Notes: generated from the letters alone by a model not told the origin. Shown: positions 26,356 through 35,544, numbered from the stretch's first letter. The stretch: 64,000 bases of DNA from Sphingobacterium deserti (GCF_000757725.1 NZ_JJMU01000066.1:119269-183268); one strand, 5' to 3'. Numbers and translations: made by a program.

Positions 26356-27036
26356 TTATTTTAAAAGGTTATACTGAAAAATGATTTGATCCACCAGTTG
26401 CCTATCTCGATTGATAAAAGATTGAAAAGGATTCAGCGCAGGAAGTATACCGCGAAGCTTCGCCCAATACATTGCTCGGTGCACACTGAAGCAAAGTGAG
26501 CGCATAACGCGCAGCTCCAAAAGTATCTTTGCCAGTAGCGCATCCCGCTTCTCGAAATCCATTAGTACATTACTGCCCTCCTTAAGCACAAAGTCCGAAA
26601 CCTCGGAAACCAGCCGAATGCCTCGATCTTTCATCTGCATGGTTACATCCTCAGCGAAAAGTATTAGATGCGGAGAGCCCTTGACCGCTTCCAATATACT
26701 ATTACACTCCTCAATGATCTCTGAGGAAATCGATCCGACTTGCTTGAGCATAAGACCGCTCTTCAAGGCCTGGTCAACCTCAGTCAGCGCGCCATGAATC
26801 ATCCACTGCACCATCACTACCGAGGAAAGGTTGATATTGATGTCGTCCAGCCGATTATTGATCGTCTTGAGGTACTCATGATGCGTAAGTTCAGCAGCCG
26901 AGCGTACCGCTGCGTTCTCACCAACGATTGCTAGATGCTTGGCATCGTAGACGATCGTAACGTAACTCTGCGCAAAGGTCACATGTAAACCAAATAAATA
27001 TATCGCACATATTATTAAATATTTAGCCAAACCCAT
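26356..27036 (-). CDS. secreted helical protein of the transfer operon (member 3 of tandem set)
   Basis: About 226 aa from ATG 27036 (a GTG at 27042 would add two residues). Signal peptide (KYLIICAIYLFGLHVTFAQ), then helices matching member 1: LILFAEDVTMQMKDRGIRLV, SEVSDFVLKEGSNVLMD, VHRAMYWAKLRGILPALNP, and the tail FQSFINRDRQLVDQI. Clearly paralogous to 27698-28360. Function unknown; periplasmic by signal peptide. Confidence 0.75.
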   Translation of the reverse strand: MGLAKYLIICAIYLFGLHVTFAQSYVTIVYDAKHLAIVGENAAVRSAAELTHHEYLKTINNRLDDININLSSVVMVQWMIHGALTEVDQALKSGLMLKQVGSISSEIIEECNSILEAVKGSPHLILFAEDVTMQMKDRGIRLVSEVSDFVLKEGSNVLMDFEKRDALLAKILLELRVMRSLCFSVHRAMYWAKLRGILPALNPFQSFINRDRQLVDQIIFQYNLLK

Positions 27037-27044
27037 ATGCACTA

Positions 27045-27701
27045 CTATTTAAGTTGATCAATCTTGGAAAGTATATTGTCGACCAGCTGCCGGTCTCGAT
27101 TGACAAAGGCCGAAAATGGATTGTTTACTGAACTAGCATGCCGCAATTGCTGCTGGTACATGGAATTTGCAAGTCCCCTTGAACTTCCCGCAATCAGTCG
27201 CAGTTCGGTGAGCACATGGCCAAAGAGCATCTTGCGGTCACTTGCCTTCATCTGGTTAACGTCACCGATAGAAATCAGCAATGCGTACAGATAGCTACTG
27301 AGCTGTGTGGCTTTACCTAAAAGGTCAAGCTCTACCTGATAAGCCATGGCAATCAGGATAGGGTCGTCTTTTGCCAGCGTAAATATTCGTGCCTGCTGAT
27401 TTTGGATATCAGCGATGATCGGCCATGTCTGCATGCCGATCTGCGCGGCATCGATCACTAGACCAAGCGTATGAAAACGTTGCTGCAAACGCCTGTATTT
27501 CTGCTTGAAGGTTGCCGTCTTTCCGCGGTTTACCTCCTCATTTGCCGTGGTTACCGTCTGCCGGCTAAAAGCCTCATTCTGCCTTTCATTCTCCGATTTA
27601 CTTTCGGCAACCAGCTGGTGAATCAGTTCCACATTCAGTTGAGAATAGGAACTTTTAATACCTATAAGCAAATAGATTATAATAATTAAAATCCATCTCA
27701 T
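27045..27701 (-). CDS. secreted helical protein of the transfer operon (member 2 of tandem set)
   Basis: 218 aa with signal peptide (ILIIIIYLLIGIKSSYS). Helical, with LGKATQLSSYLYALLISIGD, TELRLIAGSSRGLANSMYQQ and the tail NPFSAFVNRDRQLVDNI that is shared with members 1 and 3. It overlaps the upstream gene by 4 nt. The N-terminal half differs from its paralogues. Confidence 0.75.
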   Translation of the reverse strand: MRWILIIIIYLLIGIKSSYSQLNVELIHQLVAESKSENERQNEAFSRQTVTTANEEVNRGKTATFKQKYRRLQQRFHTLGLVIDAAQIGMQTWPIIADIQNQQARIFTLAKDDPILIAMAYQVELDLLGKATQLSSYLYALLISIGDVNQMKASDRKMLFGHVLTELRLIAGSSRGLANSMYQQQLRHASSVNNPFSAFVNRDRQLVDNILSKIDQLK

Positions 27702-28360
27702 TGCCGGAGGTATTTGGCGTTGCGAACAATATCGTCCGCAATGCGGGTATCCATATTAATAAAGCCTGCGTAAGGGTTCAGCGATTGCAGGATGCCGCGC
27801 TGTTTTGCCCAGTACATGGCTCGGTACATTCCGTATGCCACTCCGCGCAAGATGGTCATCTCCGAGACGATTCTGTTGAGCAGCTTCGCCCGTTCGCCTG
27901 AGTCCATGAGATTATTTGCACCGCCTTTGGTCACAAAGCTTGTTACCTCTGAGGCGAGCGCAATGGAGCGGTTCTTAAATTCCATCGCGCCCTGCTCGGC
28001 AAATAACAGCAGCGTAGGATTGCTACCGGCAAGCGTGATCGCTTTATTGGTGTCCCGCAATATATCAGTTCCGATCTGGGTAATATCCTTTATGGCTAGT
28101 AGGTTTCGCATGATCGCAGAAACCTCGCTCAGCCCTTTGTAAATCTTATCCTGCATATCATTCACGATAACCAGTTGCCCCGTTACGGCAAGCTGCCCAC
28201 GCTGGATAAGCGTCAACCGCTCGTTGGTGTTGTCTAGCTGCTGGTCAATAATGCCTGAATGCACGGCCGTTGCCGCCGCTACTGCCGGATCAATATAGAT
28301 CTGCGCGCGCAAGAGCGGCGCCCAAAATAGAGCGAATAAAAAGATAAATAACTGTTTCAT
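27698..28360 (-). CDS. secreted helical protein of the transfer operon (member 1 of tandem set)
   Basis: 220 aa from ATG 28360 (an ATG at 28378 is also in frame but the signal peptide starts at MKQLFIFLFALFWAPLLRA). Contains LLLFAEQGAMEFKNRSIALA, SEVTSFVTKGGANNLMDSGE, MYRAMYWAKQRGILQSLNP and tail YAGFINMDTRIADDI. The pattern is like plasmid-transfer proteins annotated in Sphingobacteria, possibly in a VirB5-like or periplasmic scaffold role (inference). Starts 19 nt after the traG stop. Confidence 0.75.
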   Translation of the reverse strand: MKQLFIFLFALFWAPLLRAQIYIDPAVAAATAVHSGIIDQQLDNTNERLTLIQRGQLAVTGQLVIVNDMQDKIYKGLSEVSAIMRNLLAIKDITQIGTDILRDTNKAITLAGSNPTLLLFAEQGAMEFKNRSIALASEVTSFVTKGGANNLMDSGERAKLLNRIVSEMTILRGVAYGMYRAMYWAKQRGILQSLNPYAGFINMDTRIADDIVRNAKYLRQ

Positions 28361-28379
28361 ATAGCTATTGATTAACATG

Positions 28380-28928
28380 TTAGTGGATTATATCCGTGCT
28401 GGAAAGCGGAGTTCCGAGCGCATTGACTTTCTTCACAAAATCGCCTAGTGATAAGGAGCTAGCATTCATATCCTGCACAAATACTTCAAGTGCTTGCTGG
28501 TAGTTTTTATACACCTCGACATAAGTCAATACGGCGTTCTTCTCCGGTTTCTCTGTTGTATAAGTAAGGTACTGCTCGAGCGAAACCTCTACGCCATAAA
28601 CTTCGCCTGTGGATCCTCTGCGGATATAGACCTCCTTGAATCGTCCACGTCCCTCCTTGTTGTCCAGCTGATTTATCGTAAAGATCTTTCGGCGCTCAGT
28701 CTCGGTAATAGAAAGCAGTTTGGCAATGGCATCGTAGTTTTCGCGGAACTTAGACTGATCCAGTAGGCAAATCGTATCCGAGTTGGCAAGGATACTGTCC
28801 TTGACCACCGGATTGCCCAAGATGTCGCCCAGCTCTTGGGTCACCACAATCACCTCGCCCCAGAATTTCCGAACCGTTTTGTAGAGATACAAAATGTAGC
28901 CCGCCATCAGCGGACTGGCAATAGCCTT
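28380..28928 (-). CDS. traG: traG 3' exon (VirB4-like ATPase C-terminus)
   Basis: 182 residues beginning KAIASPLMAGYILYLYKTVR and FWGEVIVVTQELGDILGNP, the sequence that normally follows the Walker B motif LIIEEAW of TraG/VirB4 ATPases. It joins in frame to the exon at 31307-33247 once the group II intron 28929-31306 is removed, giving an 829-aa protein, the usual TraG size. The open frame continues about 50 codons upstream into intron sequence but this is not part of TraG. Confidence 0.92.
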   Translation of the reverse strand, partial: KAIASPLMAGYILYLYKTVRKFWGEVIVVTQELGDILGNPVVKDSILANSDTICLLDQSKFRENYDAIAKLLSITETERRKIFTINQLDNKEGRGRFKEVYIRRGSTGEVYGVEVSLEQYLTYTTEKPEKNAVLTYVEVYKNYQQALEVFVQDMNASSLSLGDFVKKVNALGTPLSSTDIIH

Positions 28929-28969
28929 GTCGGGTAGGTCAGCGGGATTGCTCCCGCCTTCCCCCCTAA

Positions 28970-29003
28970 GAACCGTACGTGAGAGTTTCCCCTCATACGG
29001 CTC
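28970..29003 (-). ncRNA. group II intron domain V
   Basis: The catalytic hairpin: GAGCCGTATGAGGGG, loop GAAA, then CTCTCACGTACGGTTC. The 34-nt stem with GAAA-type tetraloop and the AGC-type base match the group II consensus. Domain VI follows, with the branch region GGGAGCAATCCCGC before the 3' splice site. Confidence 0.9.
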
Positions 29004-29038
29004 AAGCAACTTAAAATTCCTGTATAGGAAGCAGCTCA

Positions 29039-30700
29039 TCATAACTTCAATTTTAATTGGTGATAACTCCTGCGGCATTCGTCATGGACGAGGAAATTTC
29101 TCATCTGACCATTTTCCATGAGGGCTAAAGTCCCCCATTGGAGATTACGTCCAATCAGTTTACCGCAGAAGGGACACACACGGTTTTGCCTTTTCCATAA
29201 CTGTAGCAGGGATTTCTTACCACCAAGTGTTTCGAGCATTTTATATGCCTCCCTTTGGTCAAAGTAAGGTTTCCATTCAAGGTCATAGGGATTAGCATCC
29301 TGCTTAATCTGAACATGACGGAGGATTTTAGTGTCATACATCCTTTTAAAAGAGAAAACTTCGTTCTTACCCTTATAATCGGGTGTATCCACTGCAAACG
29401 TCCAGTTTCTGTTTTTGACTTTGCGGAAATACTTAGATGAAATCCAGTATCTCCCCTTTTTAGGATGCCTTCTTATGGCCCACGCCCACAGTTTTTGGAA
29501 TATCAGGTAATCTGCTTTCCTGAAAGTTTCGGATGCTACACAGCTTTTGTAGTAGTTTGCCCATCCCATTATAATCGGGTTCAATTGTCTAATGAGTACG
29601 TCCTGCCGACTTGTTTTATTGGCATTGATAATGTCTGCCACCTTATCGGAGAAACGTTTCAGACTGTCCTTGGACGGTTTGATCAGTAGCGTGCCGTTTT
29701 CATATTTACGGATATTGAAGCCCAGAAAATCGAATCCTTCGGTTATATGCGTTATCTTGGTCTTTTCCATTGAAAGCTCTAAACCTCTTTCAGAAAGAAA
29801 TTCCTTGATAAGTGGCAATACCTCGTTTTCGAGCTGTTCTTTGCTCGTTCCCGTTATGATGAAATCATCGGCATAGCGTACAAGGTGTATCTTTGGATTT
29901 ATGATTTCCAAGTTCACCTGTCTTTTCCTGAACTTCTGTGCAAGTAGATCCTGCAAACGATCCAAGGTCAAATTGGCAAGGGTCGGGGAAATAATACCTC
30001 CCTGTGGGGTTCCTTCGTCCGTAGGGAACAGCTTCTTTTCAAAAATGAAACCACTCTTTAACCACTTTTGGAGCATTAACTTGTCCGTTGGGACATGGTT
30101 CAGCAACCAGTCGTGGCTTATGTGGTCGAAGCATCCCTTGATGTCGGCTTCTAAAACCCACTGTGGAGAGACCTTCTTTGAGAGCAAGCCGAAGCAGAGA
30201 GCCATGGCATCTGCTGTACTACGTTCCTTTCGGAAACCGTAAGAATGGCTGTCAGCCATAGTTTCTGATACAGGTTCCAGTGCCATCAGGTATAGTGCCT
30301 GCATAGCTCTGTCCTTCATAGTCGGTATCCCCAATGGACGTAATTTCCCGTTCTTCTTGACAATGTTTACTCGTTTTAACGGTTGAGGTTGGTATCCCCG
30401 TCTTTTCAGGTCACTAACTGCCTGATACTTGGCATTTGGCGTAGACCATAGTACTCGGTCTACACCTGCCGTGTTTTTACCTTTGTTTGAAGTTACACGC
30501 TTCACCGCCATAGCTTTGGCGTGAAACGAATGCGTCAGCATCCATTGCAGGGCTTTCACCTTGTTATGTCTGCCTTCTTTCTGAGCTTTTACAATACGTG
30601 CTTGCAGCTTTCGGACACGTGCTTCGCATCTGTCCCAGTCAATGCTGTCCCAGTTGTTTGCCATGTCGGCAGGTGCACACGCTTTTTTAATTACGTTCAT
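29039..30700 (-). CDS. ltrA: group II intron reverse transcriptase/maturase
   Basis: 553 aa. The RT domain shows RPLGIPTMKDRAMQALYLMA, SYGFRKERSTADA, EADIKGCFDHISHDWLL, GTPQGGIISPTLANL (from residue 230) and the catalytic RYADDFIITG (Asp278/279 in YADD). Then the thumb/X domain (WANYYKSCVASETFRKADY) and a C-terminal cysteine pair CPFCG with HDECRRSYH. The HHI part of a usual HNH nuclease is not visible, so target cleavage may be weak. Helps splicing and retrohoming of the host intron. Confidence 0.95.
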   Translation of the reverse strand: MNVIKKACAPADMANNWDSIDWDRCEARVRKLQARIVKAQKEGRHNKVKALQWMLTHSFHAKAMAVKRVTSNKGKNTAGVDRVLWSTPNAKYQAVSDLKRRGYQPQPLKRVNIVKKNGKLRPLGIPTMKDRAMQALYLMALEPVSETMADSHSYGFRKERSTADAMALCFGLLSKKVSPQWVLEADIKGCFDHISHDWLLNHVPTDKLMLQKWLKSGFIFEKKLFPTDEGTPQGGIISPTLANLTLDRLQDLLAQKFRKRQVNLEIINPKIHLVRYADDFIITGTSKEQLENEVLPLIKEFLSERGLELSMEKTKITHITEGFDFLGFNIRKYENGTLLIKPSKDSLKRFSDKVADIINANKTSRQDVLIRQLNPIIMGWANYYKSCVASETFRKADYLIFQKLWAWAIRRHPKKGRYWISSKYFRKVKNRNWTFAVDTPDYKGKNEVFSFKRMYDTKILRHVQIKQDANPYDLEWKPYFDQREAYKMLETLGGKKSLLQLWKRQNRVCPFCGKLIGRNLQWGTLALMENGQMRNFLVHDECRRSYHQLKLKL

Positions 30701-31306
30701 TTGCTTTCCTCCTTTGAAAGTTCTAAAAGTGTACTGTAATAAGTTACCGAGTAGAAGTCTGCCCGCTTTCGCGTGGAGTGACGTTTAAACTCCTATCCAT
30801 CCCATTACAGGATGGCATTCGCTTTCTCTACATTCCTTTACCCGCACCGCCATCGGCTTGCCTTGCGGTTTGCTTTCCTGTCAGCCATGACAGGGACGGT
30901 ACGGGCTTACCGAGTTCCGCATAAGTGACGTATGGGTGGGTTAGGCTCCGTCTATCCACCGGCAGTGCTCTGTTCGTGTACCCCATGCATGGACGGGGGT
31001 AGCCGACTGCGTCCCATTTTGGGTTAAAGCCTATCAGTATCTTTTGGCTTATTCGAAGTTACGGCGGTTCAAACGACGGTTCACTTATGTTAGCCATACC
31101 ACCCAACCTTGCACCCAGACCCCGTGATACTGGGGATCGTTGCTCCACCTCACGGCTTCAGCTCCTCCTTTTCAGGAAGGGTTCGTTGTCCCGACAGCTT
31201 CACACAACACCGTTACCAGTGATGCATGTGTCGGTAGGTTACCGCTGACGAAACAGCGGGTCTGGTCGTCATGCCAGACAATCACTTATGCGACATCTCG
31301 TCGCAC

Positions 31307-33247
31307 CCATGCCTCTTCGATGATAAGGGCTTTGCGCTGGTCACGGCGGTGTCGCATCTTTTGCAGGAAAACATCCATAATAATCAGCGTTACGATTGGA
31401 AATAAAACCTTATTTTCCTTCACGTTATCTATTTCAAAAACAATAAAAGGTTCAAAAAAAAGCGAAGCATCCGCCTGCTCATTAAGCACCGTACCAAACT
31501 CACCTCCTGTATGGAATTTACGCAGCACATAGCGGTACTCGTCTAGATCAAAGGTGATCGCTTCCTGCGCCGTAATCTCGCTGATCCGATCTACCGAGTA
31601 GCTATAAAAGGAATCAAAGTTTAACACCTTCGGTCGCGAAGCGTCAGCATCTTCATCCGACCAGAAATAAGCATAATAGTAGGAAGAAAGCACATTAGAA
31701 AGCACGGTATCCTCGATCTGGCTTAGCTGCCCCTCAGGCCCTTTCCAAAGCAAAGCAATCAGCGTCTTCAGGAAATCCTTCTTTTCCAAATTATACTCCT
31801 TTTGGGAGATGGCAAAGGGATTCATCGAGATAGGCTTCTCCTCGGTGTAAGTAATGTACTTCCCACCGTAGTAGCTGCAAAGTCCCGAATAACTATCTCC
31901 GGTATCTACGATCACTACGTCCATGTTATATAGGCAATACTGCTCCAACAGCGCGTTCATGTAGAAGGATTTACCGCTCCCACTAGGTCCAAGCGTAAAA
32001 CGCGATCGGTTATTGGTTCGGCCCGTTCGCATGGGCAGGTCAGAAGGATCGATACCAACTGGAATACCTTGCCGATCGGTAAAGCGAATAAGAAAATCTG
32101 ACTGCTCATCCTTTTGCAAGTATTCCTTAAAAAAGAAACAGATCGCTGCATCGGATGTAGTCAGGAACCAGTCATAGGCTTTCAACTCCACACCGTTACC
32201 CGGCAGGCAGGTACGAAAAAGTTCCATTTGGTTGTAGGCATTTCGCGAGGGAATGATTCCCTGCTGAAAAAGTGCCGCCTCTATGTAGTTTCCCGCTTTA
32301 GCAATCTTATCCGTATCGGCGCAGATCAGCATATTAAAATGCGCATGCACCAACAGCTGATTCTCTCGCGATACATCCACCAGCAGCTGATCGATATCTT
32401 CCACGCAAATCAGGTTGGCCGGGTCGGGCACGCCCGAATGACGCTTACGTTTGAGTTGAAGCTTGTTCAAAGTGAGTTGCTGAGCAGGAATTTCCACCAG
32501 CTGGTTATAAATCAGGCAGTGATAATCCGGCACCTCGTGAAGAAAGGAAAAGTTATCCTCCGGAAAATTACGCAGGTTGCCATCCTCCTGCCGAGTGCCA
32601 TGCGTTGCAGCATCCTCGGGCAGATCGATGGTGTCGGTATCTACTAGGCTAATGCTGCGCAGCGCGCGATCGCCGACGAGCAGATTTCTATCGCCCGCAC
32701 GGATATTATCCAGTACAATCTTATCCGAACTAAAATCCATCGCTAGCATTTGGCTCACGTAGCGATTAATTTGCTGTTCATCCAGCGGTTTGGGATTAAG
32801 CCCTACCCCTTCCAGTAGATCAATCACCTTATCCACCTGCTGGGTAAAATCGAGCAAAGCCTTCGGACTGTATACATAAAAACGACCCTTTTTGATCTGT
32901 TTGGTGATAATGAGATAGGTCGATAGATCGGTATAGGCTCGACCCTGAAAATGTTTATTGTATTTCTGCTGAAGAAATTCAGCGGCCTGTGGCGCGTCAT
33001 ATTTCCTGCGCGAGAACACGTCCTGCTTTTGGATGATATGTCCTTCGCCCAAAATCTTGATTAGGTTGAGTAACAGCTGGTGATAAGCTGTGTAGGGCTC
33101 CGGATCGGCGCCATGCTGCATGGCGAGGTTACGCATCTGCAGCAGCACCGAAAACTCCCCTTTCTCTCCGTAGAGTAGCGTATGGCTCCCCTGCTTTTCC
33201 ATCCCGATGTAGGGCAACTTAAAGGTTTCGCGATGTTGTTTTGCCAT
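31307..33247 (-). CDS. traG: traG 5' exon (VirB4-like conjugation ATPase)
   Basis: 647 codons up to ...KALIIEEAW, where the intron begins. N-terminal VirB4 region, then Walker A LGPSGSGKSFYMNALLEQY (GPSGSGKS at 420-427), VIVDTGDSYSGLCSYYGGKY and the Walker B core at the end. It powers assembly of the transfer channel. The start overlaps the traF stop by 29 nt. With the 28380-28928 exon it totals 829 aa. It is still an intact gene if the intron splices. Confidence 0.94.
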
Positions 33248-33521
33248 AGTGTTTCAGCTTAGCTTGGTGAACAAATAGCGCTGTGCTGCGCATTTTAACA
33301 TGCAGGCCGCCTTTCTGGCGCTGAAAGGTAAAGGTCAGTCCACCTGCGATAATAGCAAGCGTCACCACGGCGCCGAGGTACATACTACTGAGCGCGCCCA
33401 GTAGGCCTCCGCCTACCAGTCCGATCACCAGTGATCCGATCCCCCAACCGATGAACTTGCCTTTAAACCCGCGGTAAACAAGGGGCCGCTCGAGCCCCTT
33501 GTAAATTGCATACCTGCGCAT
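33219..33521 (-). CDS. traF: conjugative transposon TraF (DUF4133) membrane protein
   Basis: 100 aa from ATG 33521 (MRRYAIYKGLERPLVYRGFK). Two transmembrane segments (FIGWGIGSLVIGLVGGGLLG and YLGAVVTLAIIAGGLTFTF) and a basic tail. This is the TraF/VirB3-like partner of TraE in Bacteroidetes systems. It lies directly after traE and overlaps traG. Confidence 0.9.
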   Translation of the reverse strand: MRRYAIYKGLERPLVYRGFKGKFIGWGIGSLVIGLVGGGLLGALSSMYLGAVVTLAIIAGGLTFTFQRQKGGLHVKMRSTALFVHQAKLKHYGKTTSRNL

Positions 33522-33522
33522 A

Positions 33523-33837
33523 CTAAACGCCGAAAAAGGCCTTAATGACCACGGATACGAGTACCAGGAAAAGGCAGGAACCGCCCCAGCCCATAAGCTC
33601 CTTGTTGATGTCCTGATCACCCGAGTTCCACTTGATGTACACACGAACCCCGCCGATGATCCCCACCACTGCGCCAATGGCAAGGGTTAGGGTCGAAACC
33701 GGATCGATGTAACTGGTCAGCGAGGAAGTTGCCGCGTTGATCCCTGTTGTTCCACCGCCTGTTTGAGCAAGCAGCGACTCGGATACAACCATTACCGCCA
33801 TAGCGGTAGCAAACAGTTTTCTGGTCTTTACTGTCAT
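33523..33837 (-). CDS. traE: conjugative transposon TraE (DUF4134) protein
   Basis: 104 aa with signal sequence (LFATAMAVMVVSESLLAQ) and two helices: TLAIGAVVGIIGGVRVYIKW and GWGGSCLFLVLVSVVIKAFF. This is the DUF4134 pattern, a VirB2-pilin-like subunit. One nt from traF. Confidence 0.9.
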   Translation of the reverse strand: MTVKTRKLFATAMAVMVVSESLLAQTGGGTTGINAATSSLTSYIDPVSTLTLAIGAVVGIIGGVRVYIKWNSGDQDINKELMGWGGSCLFLVLVSVVIKAFFGV

Positions 33838-33866
33838 GGATAAAAAATTAAAGGATGAATGGATTA

Positions 33867-34178
33867 TTAAATGCCGTAAAGGGCCTTTAGAAAAGCGCTG
33901 ACCAAGGTCAGAAAGAGGCAGGAAAACACCCAGCCCATCACCTGCGCATCGATGTGGTGGTGACGGCCGCTCTGCCAGTTTGCATAGATGCGCAGTCCGC
34001 CAAGTATGCCGGCAATGGCGCCCAATACCAGCACGAAGTCCGAAAGTGCATAGTACCAGCGTCCAACTTCTGCGCTGACGCCATAAAATTCAGAAAGTCC
34101 TGGCTGTGCGAGTAGCAGCGCAGGTATAAAGAAAAAGGTGCTTATTAGGATTATTTTAAAGCAATTGGTTTTCCGCAT
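33867..34178 (-). CDS. second DUF4134 (TraE-like) protein
   Basis: 103 aa from ATG 34178 (MRKTNCFKII). Signal segment (ILISTFFFIPALLLAQ), then VLVLGAIAGILGGLRIYANW and GWVFSCLFLTLVSAFLKALY, matching TraE helix by helix. A tandem paralogue of traE, at the position of traD in CTnDOT. It may be an alternative pilin or subunit. Confidence 0.85.
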   Translation of the reverse strand: MRKTNCFKIILISTFFFIPALLLAQPGLSEFYGVSAEVGRWYYALSDFVLVLGAIAGILGGLRIYANWQSGRHHHIDAQVMGWVFSCLFLTLVSAFLKALYGI

Positions 34179-34179
34179 C

Positions 34180-34521
34180 CTAGTACGGAATGGCACGGGT
34201 ATGCTCAATCAGGTTATCCTTGGCTAGGCGCATTAGCTCACCGAGACTTACTCCGCCCGTTGATTCTGCAACCGAACTGATCGCCGTCGATGGTGCGGAT
34301 GCGGACTGCATTTCGGAGTTTGATCCAGTCGACTCCTCTTCCCGATCTGGTAATTCCAGCTTGATCAGCTCCGGCACCACATCATCTTCAAAGTAGAGTT
34401 TCTCCTCTGTGGGTGCAGTCACAGATACTTTGCCGACCAGCCAGCGGTCATAGAGCAGATTGATAACATAATAGATGAGGTACGCCAGTACCAAGCTAAG
34501 GGTAAAAGTAGTCCAGCTCAT
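34180..34521 (-). CDS. single-pass membrane protein at traC/traD position
   Basis: 113 aa with one N-terminal helix (TFTLSLVLAYLIYYVINLLY), acidic middle and serine-rich low-complexity segment, ending LGELMRLAKDNLIEHT. No domain recognised. Overlaps the upstream gene by 4 nt and is 1 nt from the TraE-like gene, so it is part of the tra operon. Confidence 0.7.
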   Translation of the reverse strand: MSWTTFTLSLVLAYLIYYVINLLYDRWLVGKVSVTAPTEEKLYFEDDVVPELIKLELPDREEESTGSNSEMQSASAPSTAISSVAESTGGVSLGELMRLAKDNLIEHTRAIPY

Positions 34522-34895
34522 AGTTCTGTATTTTTGATGGTTTCTTGAATATGTTCAGCGAGCCAAGGATGCTGCTCGAGGTAGCGGTGCAGGCTGTAAA
34601 CGATAAAGCGGTTCATATCGATGTTCTTGGCAAGTTTGATGCGCTTAAGCAGGTTGACGGTGCGCGCATCCAGTCGGATCATGCTTTTCTCGGAATATTC
34701 AGGTTTAAAGTCTTCGATAGCCTGAAAAAATGCTGCGGCTTGTTTCTCATGCGGATCGGCTTTGGCTTTCTTGGTACCTCTCGGCCTACTTGCCTCTGCT
34801 TCTTCAATAACCTTTTTTGTAATCCCCTTGTCGGGTAGCTCTTTCGTCTTCAGCTCATCACGAATCTGATCAGCAAGCGAGCGAATGTTACGCAT
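34518..34895 (-). CDS. TraB-like protein (DUF3408-type)
   Basis: 125 aa from ATG 34895. A basic middle (RPRGTKKAKADPHEK) and a C-terminal ribbon-helix-helix-like part: MIRLDARTVNLLKRIKLAKN and MNRFIVYSLHRYLEQHPWLA. This is the layout of DUF3408 proteins that follow the ParA protein TraA in CTnDOT-type elements. It overlaps the ParA gene by 8 nt. Probably DNA-binding. Confidence 0.75.
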   Translation of the reverse strand: MRNIRSLADQIRDELKTKELPDKGITKKVIEEAEASRPRGTKKAKADPHEKQAAAFFQAIEDFKPEYSEKSMIRLDARTVNLLKRIKLAKNIDMNRFIVYSLHRYLEQHPWLAEHIQETIKNTEL

Positions 34896-35526
34896 CGTTG
34901 CCCTCTCTTTCGATATAGGTCTCATAGATCTCACCCAGCACAGGAAGCACGACAGGCAAAAGGATGGCTGGAATGCAAGTGGTATCCACCCGCTGAAAGT
35001 CGATCCTGTCCGGAAATCCTTTCCCGACGTAGCCAAAGCCAGCCAGCGCCTTATCCACCTCTAGCCTAGTTTGGTATTTAACGCCGCTTTTAAGCCTATT
35101 GGGAATAAAATGCAAGGAAGCCGAGGTATTGATCTTGGAGACGACCATAGCAAATAGCAAAGTCGAATCGACCGAAAACTGGTCATAGCCAAAGGGACAA
35201 AGGATAAGATCACCAGCCCGGATTACCGGAATCAGATCGTCGTCATCCATTTTGCCAGGCAGATCGATCAGCACGATCTCATCTGGATTCTTGCTCAGCA
35301 CGGTCATTAAATCCGGAAAATCAGCAAGGTCGGCAGCCAGCACTTCATAGGAAAACATGTTTTCTGTAAGCTGCGCCTTTTCATATTTGGAGGAGATCGA
35401 CTGCTGGTAATCCATGTCGAGGACCGTAACGGGCCGATTTTTGTTAACGGCAAGGTAATTGGCCAGTAGCAGTGTTACGGTACTTTTCCCTGCTCCGCCT
35501 TTCTGGTTTCCTAATAAGATGACCAT
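34888..35526 (-). CDS. traA: ParA-family ATPase (TraA)
   Basis: 212 aa. Deviant Walker A LGNQKGGAGKSTVTLLLANY, VLDMDYQQSISSKYE, Walker B EIVLIDLPGKMDDDD. ParA/MinD-like ATPases begin the tra operon of CTnDOT elements (TraA), likely positioning the transfer complex or stabilising the excised element. Confidence 0.9.
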   Translation of the reverse strand: MVILLGNQKGGAGKSTVTLLLANYLAVNKNRPVTVLDMDYQQSISSKYEKAQLTENMFSYEVLAADLADFPDLMTVLSKNPDEIVLIDLPGKMDDDDLIPVIRAGDLILCPFGYDQFSVDSTLLFAMVVSKINTSASLHFIPNRLKSGVKYQTRLEVDKALAGFGYVGKGFPDRIDFQRVDTTCIPAILLPVVLPVLGEIYETYIEREGNDA

Positions 35527-35544
35527 AATGATCCATTTAAAATG

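Larger units (their letters stand above)
28929..31306 (-). mobile_element. group II intron with maturase, inserted in traG
   Basis: 2378 bp. The 5' end GTGCGACGAG fits the GUGYG consensus, domain V is at 28970-29003 and the 3' end reads CCTACCCGAC. Splicing joins codons TGG and AAG (Trp-Lys) of traG in frame. The last exon bases GCATGG (candidate IBS1) are complementary to CCATGC in domain I (minus strand of 30987-30992, candidate EBS1), 314 nt from the 5' end. Domain IV holds the maturase ORF. Unspliced traG would stop six codons after the junction, so transfer depends on splicing. Confidence 0.93.

Noticed and set aside
28929..29078. 50-codon N-terminal extension of the traG 3' exon frame
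   Set aside because: It is group II intron domain V/VI sequence, not coding.
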